A DNA stretch of 64,000 nucleotides, taken from Opisthorchis felineus (taxonomy: Eukaryota > Platyhelminthes > Trematoda > Opisthorchiida > Opisthorchiidae). The notes under the pieces are model-generated. The model did not search any database and was not told the origin of the DNA. It saw only the letters and a program-made list of their open reading frames with translations. Numbering within the stretch: the stretch's first letter is position 1; each line of letters starts with the position of its first letter. The stretch is taken from the NCBI GenBank assembly GCA_004794785.1, contig SJOL01005655.1, forward strand, positions 108,634 to 172,633, in the 5' to 3' direction. A program made the position numbers and the translations under genes. Below, piece by piece: positions 1 through 10,315 of the stretch.

Positions 1-519
1 TTTGTAAGACCCATTCTTGAATCCAGCCCTGAATTCGCCTCACAGTATTCGCAGGCATGCCGGAGTGCTGTGGAAAATGTGCAGCGCTCGTTCACTAAGT
101 CCTTGTTTCCGGCGTCATCCACACTGCCGTATCGTCTTCGCTGTTTGTCACTTGGGCTGGATCCTCTATGGCTGAGGCGCATCAGTTTGAATCTAGGCCT
201 TCTGCATCGCCTAATCTACCGACGGGCTTACATAGCTGACTGCCGTCCTAAGTTTTCTTCCTGCCCTCCCTACAATACGCGCAACTCTGGATTTCCGCTC
301 CCACTGTCGACCTGTCGAGCTGTCTTTAAACAAAACTTTTTCCTTTGCTTGTATTCTAAACTATGGAATAAGCTCCCCTGCGATATACGCACTGTATCAT
401 CTCATGTAGGCTTTCGAAGGACTCTCGATTCTTACCTTTCTACTGAGGGAGCCGAGCATCTTTTCGCGCCACAGCTTACACTAGACACTTTCTTTGAAAC
501 AGGCCCTAAAACATTCTGA
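1..519 (+). mobile_element. 3' end of a CR1/Jockey-like non-LTR retrotransposon (reverse transcriptase tail, partial)
   Basis: An open frame runs in from the left edge and stops just before 520. It reads as the C-terminal tail of a non-LTR reverse transcriptase: a segment of the form VRPILES, then VQRSFTK, then LGLDPLWLRRISLNL, and finally LWNKLP followed by a short region ending in a basic stretch. This order is typical of CR1/Jockey-type elements (Perere/SR1-like in schistosomes) after the catalytic palm, which lies outside the window. No stop interrupts it. The clade is recalled from family knowledge and could not be tested by alignment. Confidence 0.6.
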
Positions 520-3300
520 TTTGCCCTCTCACCCCAGCTGTCTTATTACTTGGTCCTAGCATGTACATTTACCAGGTTGAACCCCGTAGCGTTAAACCTC
601 AAGGGGGAACAACTACCCTCCCAAGTGTTCTTGTCCATAAATCACCATCTCATCTATCTTTTATGCAGACGTTCACTTCCTGGAACTACATAAGTACCTG
701 CTCTCTGAAGCGTAGTTGTGTTGCGGAGAGACTTGCGCCTGCCATTGTAACTGTTTTCATGCCCGTCTTCACTGACCTCGTTGTATTTTCTTACCTCCGG
801 CCTTAAGCTTCTGTGCCCAGCCAACTTATTCCTAGTTCTTTTAAGCCTGGTCCCATCCTTGAATAACACTGTCAGCTCTATTTAATGTTTTGTGCTTTGC
901 TTTTACTGGATTTAACTAACCTTAGCCAAACCGAAGCCTTATTTCTTCACTGTTCAGAAACATTCCGCACCCTCTGACCACATGCGGTGCACGCGCATCA
1001 AATAGTGGGTCTGAATGAAATACTGTTCGGTTCCACAGCCCACTCATTCACACATACACATAACACTGTGGAGCGCCTCTACTTGACATGGTGGTTCACA
1101 CTAATGCTTTGTCGTCGTTTGGCGATAGTACACAGGCTCTGAACATCTACATTCTAATTCCATGGCCCAAAAGGTAGCTGCCGTTTCATTTGTCTCCAGG
1201 ACTTCCTCTCCCAGTGGCTGTTTGCTTGTTCGAAATGACTGAGCTGTTTAATTGGCCTGGCTTCTCCCCCGACCGGATAAAATATCTGGTAGCTGGAGTT
1301 TTTTATTATTATCGCACAGACCAAAATTATGACTGCTTGGTGGCTTGTCACCCTGAAGATCTACTAAAATGCACGAGGGATGAAAACCTCGTGTGGTGGA
1401 CGGGTACGCCCTGCATGGAGGGTCGCCCTGTTACGTTGTACCATGGTGCGTTCGTATACCCGCCACCCCTCCAGTAGCATGGGTGCATCGCCCATTGCCG
1501 GTGGTTCTGAGCCTGTCCTTTAATTCGGGAAAACCATAAAAGAGCACCGTTGTTGTTTGTCTGTAGCTGGATTGGACTTGTCCCGGTTGTCACTTTTCTG
1601 GCAACACCAAGGAATACAAACGAACGACAGCAGTCCTTTCGTGTTGTTTAAAAAAGGGTAAATGCATGGGGTAGACTGCAGGCACTGTGCGAAGCTCACG
1701 GCTGACATCGAAGTGCAAGGAGTTGCCACCATCGTCTTAGTTGGGCTGCACCACCCCAATTCCACTTCATCATCCAGACATAACACACGTTCTTTCCTTT
1801 TGTTCTCTGTAGCAATCATACACATAAAACGTGAATCCTTCATTATTTCCTGATTACCAGTAGTCACAACCAGCGCCTAATGGCTGTCTTTTGCCATGCA
1901 TCATTCGTTTCTTGGAGCTGACAGCAGTAACTCGGAGACAGGCAAACCATCCTCTTACCTTCCTGTTGAGATGACGTAGTAGATTCCAGTTAAATTACGG
2001 TTCTTATCCATCATCTCGGAAGCTGTTGCCCAGCCGCCTACTATTTGTCTGCGGTCCCCGTTTACTTTAGCGCCCTTCTTTGCACAACGAAGACCCTGTG
2101 ATTGGACTTTTTGTTTCTGCTGAGCAAAAAAACTACTGCCATGTAATCTCACCATGTAATCGCCTGTTCCAACCTATCCAATTGCCAGCCTCCCCGCCTC
2201 GGCGGCTAAGTCCTTACCTTCCCTAAACTAGGCACCTACTCTGGCCCAGCTAGTACTTGGTTTCTAGGTCAGCCAACAAAATCCACCCTTTCCTGGGTTT
2301 ATTTAGCTTGCTGTAATCCGCTTTATGATTGTTTCCGTTGGACGCCTTTTTACCTGATGCCTCCTTGCACTCACCAGACGCTACTGCTCTCATCCTATTC
2401 CTTCTTCATTCCCCCTCTTCCCAAGTTTCACACTTCTGCTGTAGTTGCACAAACGCCCCGTACAACCGTTATTTATTCAATCTGGCTTGTCCGCGGTCTA
2501 CACTGACATGGTCCACCAACTGAATCGAAATTACCGATGACTCTACATTGGCTTCTCCTACCTGTGTCAATCTCCTCGTCTGACCCATATCAAGCTGCCA
2601 CCGATCGCGGCTACCTTGGCGACCGTTACGGGGCTGTCCAGAAACCAAATTACGTCAGTGCAATGATGGCACGGCACTGCCGTACCCAGCCTGATGGCAC
2701 TCCGGCAACTACTTCCTTCAGAATCTCGACCGCAGCCCCTCGCCCACTCGAGCCTGTAATCGCAACCACAAACAAATTTTTCACCTGGCCCTAACCGCCT
2801 CGTTCTAAACCGCTGAACATATCGTTCGGATTTAACCAACCTAGTTTCCTGCCGCAATTTCGGTTTGCCTCTTCAGCAAGTTCAATTTCATTTGCGGTAT
2901 TCGATTAGCCCTATGCAGTTGCACCATCTCCCCATCAAAACTACCCTCTACACCTGACCTCCCTACAACAGTGACACCAGTGAGTCTACTCAGTTTCAGT
3001 TTAAACCCTATTTTTGAGACAAAACTTGCCTTTTGTCTCCAGATCGAATTCTTCAACCTCCATCTCCATTTTGCATTTTGTGGCCCAAGCCATTTACTCG
3101 ACCGCCCAAGGTCACTCATGGCCAGCAACGATTTTCAGTTTTAGTTCAGGTCAGCAGGCTTCACTTTTGAACAATTCGTACCTCATGACCATTGTCCTCG
3201 TTTTTTTCGGTTCCCACAACTCTGGTGACTTTTCACGCAATAAGCATGCCCGTTTTGTTATTACCTGCCGCGTTCAGGTTGTAACGACCCGATCGTGCCT
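520..3300. other. No recognisable gene
   Basis: Several short open frames exist on both strands (for example 1190-1477 plus and 1520-1867 minus), but none shows a domain, a splice pattern or codon structure that I recognise. The overlapping opposite-strand frames around 1150-1870 look like chance openings or an old unrecognised repeat. I see nothing supportable here. Confidence 0.4.
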
Positions 3301-3304
3301 CAGT

Positions 3305-3525
3305 CGGCATGTTCCCTACAAGTTGGGAAATGAACCCACCATTATTATTATTTTTATTACATCGGATAATGCTCACTGCTTGTGAGGCTGCCCCTTTTCC
3401 ACGCAATCCCCTGTACCCACAACCCACTCAGCCATGCCTTTATTCTGACTGTAACATTATGATAACGCCTGACGGAATGCCACCCACCAGTTGGGAGTAA
3501 ACATTATTATTATTATTATTATTAG
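3305..3525 (+). repeat. Two related repeat ends, each with an (ATT)n tail
   Basis: The stretch ending at 3341-3358 and the one ending at 3502-3524 both carry a short block of the form CA-AGTTGGGA-n-TGAACCCACC or a close variant, immediately followed by ATT repeats. Two similar blocks with the same microsatellite tail, about 165 bp apart in one orientation, suggest two 3' ends of one retroposed repeat family or a local duplication. The family is unknown to me. Confidence 0.45.
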
Positions 3526-4159
3526 AACGGAGCTGTCGATTTTATTAAGCTACATTGTACCGGCTTCAGGGAGCAGAAATGGAGTGAAGTTGGGATTTAG
3601 TGCTCTAAATGAGCGGATTCGACACCAGGCACCCGCCCACTCACTAGATCTTCGCTAAGGATGCTTCCATGGTTGCACATTTGTGGACGCGTGTGGCCCT
3701 CGGATCCTAGGGCTCAGGTCTATACCACTTGTTCTCCCGACTGACAAGTATACACCTCTATTTGACTTTAACTTTGCTGCGCCCAGTAATGCATATGGTT
3801 GCCAAATCCCGCTATCGAATCATCGATGTACACACGGCTCCCTCTTTATCGCCAATGGGACTAATTGAGTAATTAGTGAGTTTACCTTTTTAACAGTAAG
3901 ACTCCAGGTTCAGCGTGGACACCGACCGGGATCTGTGGACAAAGGGATTTATTAAGAACTTGGTGAGTTAGCCACTACAACTTTGTTTGATCATGTGTTT
4001 TAAAAATGATTAAGCGGAAGATGTGTACGAGTCGTCAGTGATTATACTTTTTTCAGCAACTCTGTCTAGTAAAAGCGGCTTCCTGAAACTGAGAAATGGA
4101 TTGACTACACATTACGTTTGTACCGATGCAACTAATAAATAGAAACATGATTTGTTAAA

Positions 4160-5195
4160 GGTGGTTGTGTATTTTTAAGGTATGGGGCTGGCAGGCGGAC
4201 GACATGTATGAATATGAAGGAACGCCGTTGGTCGAGCATGTGTGGGCCCAGCAGTTACTGCAGGTAGCCTCAAGAGGGGACATCGAGTACATTTATGAGT
4301 ATGACGGGCCGTCGTTGGCCATTGGACTGGGCTACTGTGCATAGTTGAGGCCTCATACTCAGCGTTGCTCATAGACACAGGCCTAACAATTACGATAAGT
4401 AGCCAAGTTAGGCGATATTGACTACAGTTACGAGTATGGCGGGCCGTCGTTGGCCGTTAGACTAGGATATCACGCATAGTTGGGCCTCATTTTTATCGGC
4501 CCGCATAGATACTGGCCTGGTGTTTACTATAGGTAGCAGACATAAGTGACAGCGCGCACAGTTATGGGTATGACGGGCATCGTTGGTCGTTAGGTTAGGA
4601 CACCGTGCATAGTTGGGGCCTAATAATTAGCGTCGCATATAGACACTGACCTAGCGGTTTCGAAAAGCAGCCAAGGTAGGCGATATCGCGTACAGTTATG
4701 AGTGTGACGTCCGTCGTTCGCCGTTAGATTAGGTTTGTGTGCACGGTTGAGGCCTCGCATTCATAGGTTCGTACAAATACTGGCCCGGTGTTTAGCATAA
4801 GTAGTAGAGGTAAGCAACAACGCGTACAGTTACGAGTATGACGGATTAGGTTGGATTAGGTTACCGGTTAATCAACGCCGCACATGGAGACGGACCTAGT
4901 GGGTACGATAAGTAGCTAAGTAAGGCGACATCGAGTACAGTACTGAGTATGACAGGCCGTCAGATTAGGCTATCACGCATGGTTGAGGCCTTATTTATAC
5001 CGGCCCGCGTAGAAACCGGCCTGTGTTTACTATAGGTAGCAAAGATAAGCGGCATCACGTACAGTTATGGGTATGAAAGACCGTCGTTGGCCATTGGATT
5101 AGGTTACTGTGCATAGGTGGGGCGTCATAATCAACGTCGCACTTTGACACGGGCCTAGCAGTTACAATAAGTATTCGAGATGAGTGACAACGGCT
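4160..5195. repeat. Tandem satellite with alternating A/B monomers (about 134 bp each)
   Basis: Seven recognisable monomers begin near 4287, 4432, 4556, 4690, 4824, 4935 and 5059, and a divergent partial one begins near 4205. Each starts with a GTACAGTTATGAGTATGACG-like block followed by GGCCGTCGTTGGCC and GCATAGTTGAGGCCT. The second halves alternate. Type A contains CAACGTCGCA and GGCCTAGCAGTTACGATAAG-like sequence. Type B contains CGGCCCGCATAGA and GTGTTTACTATAGGTAGCA. The real period is therefore a dimer of about 260-270 bp. Monomers 5 and 6 carry internal deletions (111 and 124 bp). Divergence between copies is high, so the array looks old. Confidence 0.85.
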
Positions 5196-6032
5196 ACCCT
5201 TATCATGGCGACCACTTTATGGCGTATTCCGCCTATACAGCATCATATTCCTAATAAGAATGATACAATTGTGTTGGTAATTTATCTGCAGCTATCTCGT
5301 AACGCTGCATTAGCAACTTGCTAGTTTTGCATATCTTGAAAAGGGGATCATCCACAGAGATGGCCCTCGCATCGACACTGCACAGTTCATGTTGTTGTCT
5401 AACAATATTGTACTTAATGGAAGCTGAGCCCCATAGGAAAATGAGTTGTGACGAAGTTCGCTGAACAGAATCTTCTCATCTGCTAAATCTGAGGAGTGTA
5501 AAGCAAACAAACGGCAATGGCCGATTTTCCTGGGTGGAATTTGCATCAGATATTCTGTAGATGTTATTTTATTCCTAATGAACACCGAACAACGCCAAAA
5601 TACGCTAAAGTGCGATTTCGCGTTTTATCTCCCGTAAACCGGTGACAAAATGCGAATCCGTGATGGTCCGTGACCTTGAACTTTCACTCACTTAAACAAA
5701 ATGCTATGAGTAACATACCACCGAAAGGTGCAAACGGATTAGAATCACTCCCAGGAAAAGTCACAACTTCGAAAACCCTATAGTTTCGGCAAAAATGATT
5801 TGGGCGTGCTTCTAGTGAGTGGCCTCCTTGCGCCGCGCCCTGGACGCACAATGCATTTTCCTGCAAAACCTTTGTGGGTGGAATAAAACTTTTTAGGCCA
5901 AAGTGTGGCATTTTGTTGCATATGTGCTCAGACCAAAAATGACACCAATCCAACTTCATTTTTAAGCAATTTGTTTTAATTGATCTGTGTTCAAATTTTT
6001 TGGCGCACATTCGACTTTGAACTTGCTGTGCT
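5196..6032. other. Spacer upstream of the MULE transposase gene
   Basis: No convincing coding sequence. The region presumably holds the left end and promoter of the transposon. I did not find inverted terminal repeats pairing with the downstream side. It does contain the left member of a direct repeat at 5617-5700. Confidence 0.4.
5617..5700 (+). repeat. Left copy of a direct repeat flanking the MULE gene
   Basis: This segment and 9422-9503 start with TTCGCG, run for about the same length (54 and 52 nt) to a shared TGACCTTGAA, and continue with a block ending CACTTAAACAAA. Over the last 30 positions 26 match by eye. The orientation is direct, not inverted. Confidence 0.5.
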
Positions 6033-8565
6033 ATGGCTTCAGAAGTGGCTTCACACGCGTTTGTTGAGAAATTTGGGGCTGTATCCTTTTCATCCTTCAC
6101 GGCATTTGAGAAGGCGTTAAATCAATACATGAAGGATAATTATGTTGTATTTGTGCGTTCCTCCAGTAATCGGAGCACCAACGCTGTTCTGCGTTACGAA
6201 TGGATTTACTACAAATGCAGCAGACGACCTCCAAGACCGACGGAAAGTCGGGGAATCCGGAGAAGCTAGTAAGCTGAGCCTGTTTTGTATATAAAAAACA
6301 GTACTCGAAGCACCGGCTGTCCAGTTAGGTTTTGTCTACGGAGGCAAAGAAACCACCTAACGGTCACCTCTTATTTTCTTGAACACAATCATAAGCTGTC
6401 AAAATTTTTGTACGATCGCCTTCCGATTAATCGACGGCTAACGGAAGACGAGTTGGGCACGTGCAGGGCCCTTCTGAAATATGGAACGCCGTCGTGTGAG
6501 GTGCGGCAGTTTGTGGCCGATGAATTCGGCAAGATCCTTACTACTAAGGATATATACAACTACCGCCAGAAGTGTCGACCGGCTATGTTGAGTAGGTGCC
6601 GCATAGTTGCGTTTTATTGTGGCAGATGATATGCCTTCGGTCCTGGCTAAACTTCGGGAGACCGGACGCGTGCTTGTGTGGCAATCAGAGGAGGGTCATT
6701 ATAGCCACATATGTTTCTCCCGATGGCAGCAGATAGCGTTGTTCCGACGCTTTCCAGATGTCGTTAATGTAGACGGAACGCACGCAACAAACCGTTTTGG
6801 GTGAGTTTTTTATGGTACCTATCATTTGGCCTTTAGATACAAGCTGTATACTTTCCTGATAACGGACGGCATGGGTACCGGTCGTCCGGTTATGTATGCT
6901 TTCGTGGAGAGTGAACAGTTTGCTCCTATGCGTAAACTGTTTGACCTATTCAAGGAAATGATGGGAGAGCAGTATGCAGTTAGGACTTTCGTTATGGACA
7001 AGCTGGCGGCGCAAATGCGTGCTGCAAGAGTAGTGTTCGGCTGTGATATAATGCTGTGCTATTTTCATGTCAGAAAAGCTATCAGGAAGCACGTATGTAT
7101 CATGTTATAACCATTTATTTATGGTCATAGGCACACTCTGCAAACAGCCGGCACATATTCCACCGCATGGCACGCCTGGACAACGCCGTACAGTAGGTTT
7201 TTGTTTATCGTAATACAGGCACACAGATTCCGCCAAGATCTGCAGATACTGCGCCGCACTGATCCGCGATTTCTATCTTATCTAACTGCTCGCTGGCTGT
7301 ACATTACCCGAAAATGGGCCGTACACGCACAATCCGGAATGGTCCACTTTGGTAATGTGACCAACAACCGTCTGGAGAATGCTAACGGCCGCCTCAAAGA
7401 CCGCGTTCACCACTCCGACACACTGGAGCACGCCATACAAAAGGTGTCCCGGCACGCCGAGTGGCTCATGCGAGAGTTCGAGATGCATACGTCGTATCAT
7501 TGTGACCGACGGCAGATATTGGAGGGTGACAGCTACGTTCTGAACGTGGTTTGTCGAATGACGACGTATGCCTGTTCTCTCGTTTTGAGGCACTTGGGGC
7601 CGCGACCACCAAGGCTGCACTATGATGGTATTGGAACAAACAAGGTGAGGTTAACCTACGTTAACTAATTTATAGTTTGTGGTGCAAACACCCAGGTGCA
7701 CGCAGACGGTTGACACCGGTGCTGGAGAATGCACATGCCCCTTTTACCAGGCGATGTGGCTTCCCTGCATACATCTATTCTCTGTATTTAGAGATCAGTC
7801 GGTTCCAAGCAGTAAGAAATATTTTTCATAGATGTATTTTTAGCTTGCTTCCCAATCCACCAACGGTGGCTGTCGGATTACAACCTACCAGAACAAGGTG
7901 TACCCCTTACACTTGTTCCCAAACAACCGCCGACAGTTTTGGACGGCCTTCGTAAACAACTGAACAGAGTGATGGATAGGATTCAGAAGCTGGAACCCAG
8001 GAGGGCCACAGCCATCTTTAAGCAATTCATTGCTCAGGGGCATATCCTGCTGCGACAAGGCTCAAAGTCTGCAACCGATGGCCTGTCGTCGGCGGTCGAG
8101 GATACTGCACCTCAACCGAGATGGCGGTCTAGGGACACCGACTTGGGCCTTTGTGTGCTCTGTGACCGGCCGACTACTATTAGTGACCGCTGGTGTCCAA
8201 CCGATCGTGTATCATATCACGTCGATTGTTGCGATGGCGAACCTTGCCCGCTGTGCGGTGATGCTCTTCAGTCTTGTCCCAAAGGTAAGTCCACGGAAGA
8301 ATTATTCACTTTCCGTTCTTAGCCCCCGGCCCGTCCAGAAAACGCAAAGGTGAGCCTGCAACCCGGTCCACCAAGAGGCCGTCTTATGATGTTGATCTGG
8401 ACCGATGCACAGAAACCCAGCACAGCGTGTCCCGAAAATCTGTGTGTGTCCGCGTTTTCGGGTCCAAGGAGGAACTGCTAGACAGCCGTGAGTAAATATC
8501 TGACTACTACGACTAACGCTTTAGAGCGCCAGCTAGAAGAACGGGACGAAGATGATTTCATTTAA
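6033..8565 (+). CDS. MULE-type DDE transposase gene, ten exons with micro-introns, apparently intact
   Basis: Exons by splice consensus and frame: 6033-6268, 6302-6591, 6626-6800, 6837-7092, 7131-7192, 7227-7644, 7676-7811, 7844-8284, 8323-8487, 8525-8565. The introns are 31-38 nt, all GT-AG, and joining them gives 739 codons with no internal stop. Residues 1-170 contain a FAR1/WRKY-GCM-like zinc-binding region (GCPVRFCL, EHNHKL). The DDE catalytic core is plausible at D225 (NVDGTHATN), D288 (TFVMDKLAAQM) and E390 (NNRLENANGRLK), with CYFHVRKAI after the second acid. A SWIM zinc motif lies at C498, C500, C510 and H512. A second Cys/His cluster (C628 to C669) resembles a RING or related finger. 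It would excise and reinsert a Mutator-like DNA transposon in the nucleus. The start is the first ATG with conserved downstream frame. The alternative is a domesticated host gene; nothing here decides between them. Confidence 0.82.
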
Positions 8566-8944
8566 ATTCTGTTAATGAGATATCATGTAAGTCTCGTATT
8601 TATTGATGGATACAGTAAGTAGGCATGGGAAATAGCCGCTGAAGATGGCACTGTGCTAACAAGCCTCTACGAAATTATAGCCGCCAAAGTGCTCCCATTT
8701 TAAGGTAAGTATTCCTTCCAGTTTTGCAGCCGCGTGTCCCATGGTGATGTTTCGATAACGTAACTTATATCTTCCTCCTTTCAGGACGTCAATGGCCAAA
8801 TGAACGATCCGCACGAAGACGTCAATGCGCCTCCCGACAGGATATATGTACACGTCCAATGACCAATACAACTAAACTTTTTATGTCATCCATTTTGGAC
8901 CTTTTCCCCGGTAGAGATGGACGGGCGCGCTCCGGCCAGCTGCC
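8566..8944. other. Spacer downstream of the MULE gene
   Basis: No gene recognised. It presumably contains the 3' UTR and part of the transposon's right side. The minus-strand frame at 8656-8871 has no recognisable content. Confidence 0.35.
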
Positions 8945-9144
8945 TAGGCTTCGTGGACCCCTAGCCGCATGTTAGTCGTGTGCGTCAGCTATGTTCGTTC
9001 AGCTGTCCGCTATGATCGAAGTAGGTTCCATGTGGCTAGTTGATTAGGCATCGTGGACCCCTAGCCGCATGTTAGTCGTGTGCGTCAGCTATGTTCGTTC
9101 AGCTGTCCGCTATGATCGAAGTAGGTTCCATGGGGCTAATTGAT
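8945..9144. repeat. Tandem duplication, 2 x 100 bp
   Basis: Two adjacent copies of exactly 100 bp (8945-9044 and 9045-9144) share blocks such as TCGTGGACCCCTAGCCGCAT and GTAGGTTCCATG, with only a few differences near the junctions. The near identity implies a recent duplication. Confidence 0.9.
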
Positions 9145-10106
9145 CAACGTCATGATCTTTCTCACATAATTTGCAAGCTATGTTGGAACTCGCTGGTGTT
9201 TGGGAAAAGTCTCCAACGATTTCTCGCCGATACTGATCGCGGCTTACGCAGGTTGCACTGGTAACAGTAATTATCGAGCAAAAATTGTCAACAGTAATAG
9301 CACCTTCGCATATTTCGCGTCCACAATGGCCATGTAGATTCTAGTATGTTCAGAAAATTATATCAGCTTCAAAAGTATCTTAAAAAACTGTCCACTGTAA
9401 GTGGGTCATCTTTTTCCACTATTCGCGATTTCTTATCACATTAGGTAACGTATTCACAGTCCGCAGTGTTTATTGACCTTGAAGATTCGCACACTTAAAC
9501 AAATCATTAATGTAGGTAGGTAGGCATAATGCATGTACATGTACATTATACATAGACATTCTACATTATGAAGTGGCAACCCTGAAAACGTCGTAGCTTT
9601 CGAGAAATCGCTTCCATTATGCGAATAGCCAGCGGCCCTCTTTGCTGAGTCACGAGGACAGGCGTAAATTCGCGCCAAAAATTACGAATTAAACTCAGTT
9701 CACTTAACCTTCAAGAGAAGAAATGCATATTATGGTATTCAAGGGTATATACAAGGGTATAGAAGACCCACCCTAATGATGGGGAAATCTTATAATCCTT
9801 ATTACTTAGCGTTATTAGTCCTATGATTTTTACCACAGTTGCGGTTATCGCCCACCGATGACCAACTGCCAACCAAACCAACTGCCTAGCCCTAGCGCTC
9901 CTAGGCATTTGTAAACTCGGTGATCTGAAATCTAGTATACATAGCACATCGAATCGAGTCCATGAGCCCCTGGTTCCTTAAACGAGGACTAATTCCTTTA
10001 ACCGACTGAACCTACCGCTCTCCAGATCGCAAGCCAATCAGAGTCCAACTTGCTCGTCGTTTGTGTTCGTTGCTGACTCTGGTTTTACTAACGTACTTTA
10101 CTCACA
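9145..10106. other. Intergenic region upstream of BRR2
   Basis: No gene recognised. The last 100 or so bases before 10107 are presumably the BRR2 5' UTR and promoter. I see no spliced-leader acceptor that I would defend. It contains the right member of the MULE-flanking direct repeat. Confidence 0.4.
9422..9503 (+). repeat. Right copy of a direct repeat flanking the MULE gene
   Basis: Pairs with 5617-5700 (TTCGCG, then TGACCTTGAA and CACTTAAACAAA at matching spacing). The repeats enclose the whole transposase gene. Confidence 0.5.
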
Positions 10107-10315
10107 ATGGCGGACGATGCCGCCAGGAAACTCCAGTTTGAGTACAAAGTTAATTCCAGCCTTGTCCTCCTAACTGATCGGTCGCTGATTGATCGTCGTC
10201 CTCGTGATGAATCGACTGGTGAGGTACTCAGTCTCGCTGGACGAATACGTGTGCAAGAAATGGGCCACAAGTCCCAGCGAACAAAACCACCAATGCTGCA
10301 GGAGAAACGAGCTAA
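10107..10315 (+). CDS. SNRNP200: BRR2 exon 1 (start codon, N-terminal plug)
   Basis: Begins [14 protein letters not shown], the conserved BRR2 N-terminus, and contains the conserved block [13 protein letters not shown]. The donor is GTAAGG at 10316 (phase 2). Intron 1 is 33 nt (10316-10348). Confidence 0.95.

Noticed and set aside
1150..1870. Overlapping frames on both strands
   Set aside because: No recognisable domain, no splice support, and similar openness on both strands.
4160..5195. CRISPR-like array
   Set aside because: The repeats are long, divergent and contiguous without unique spacers, and the DNA is eukaryotic, so it is a satellite.
7188..7226. Alternative boundaries for MULE intron 5 (7188-7218 or 7193-7218)
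   Set aside because: 7193-7218 breaks the frame. 7188-7218 keeps it but uses the weaker donor GTACAG. 7193-7226 keeps the frame with donor GTAGGT, so it was preferred; 7188-7218 remains possible.
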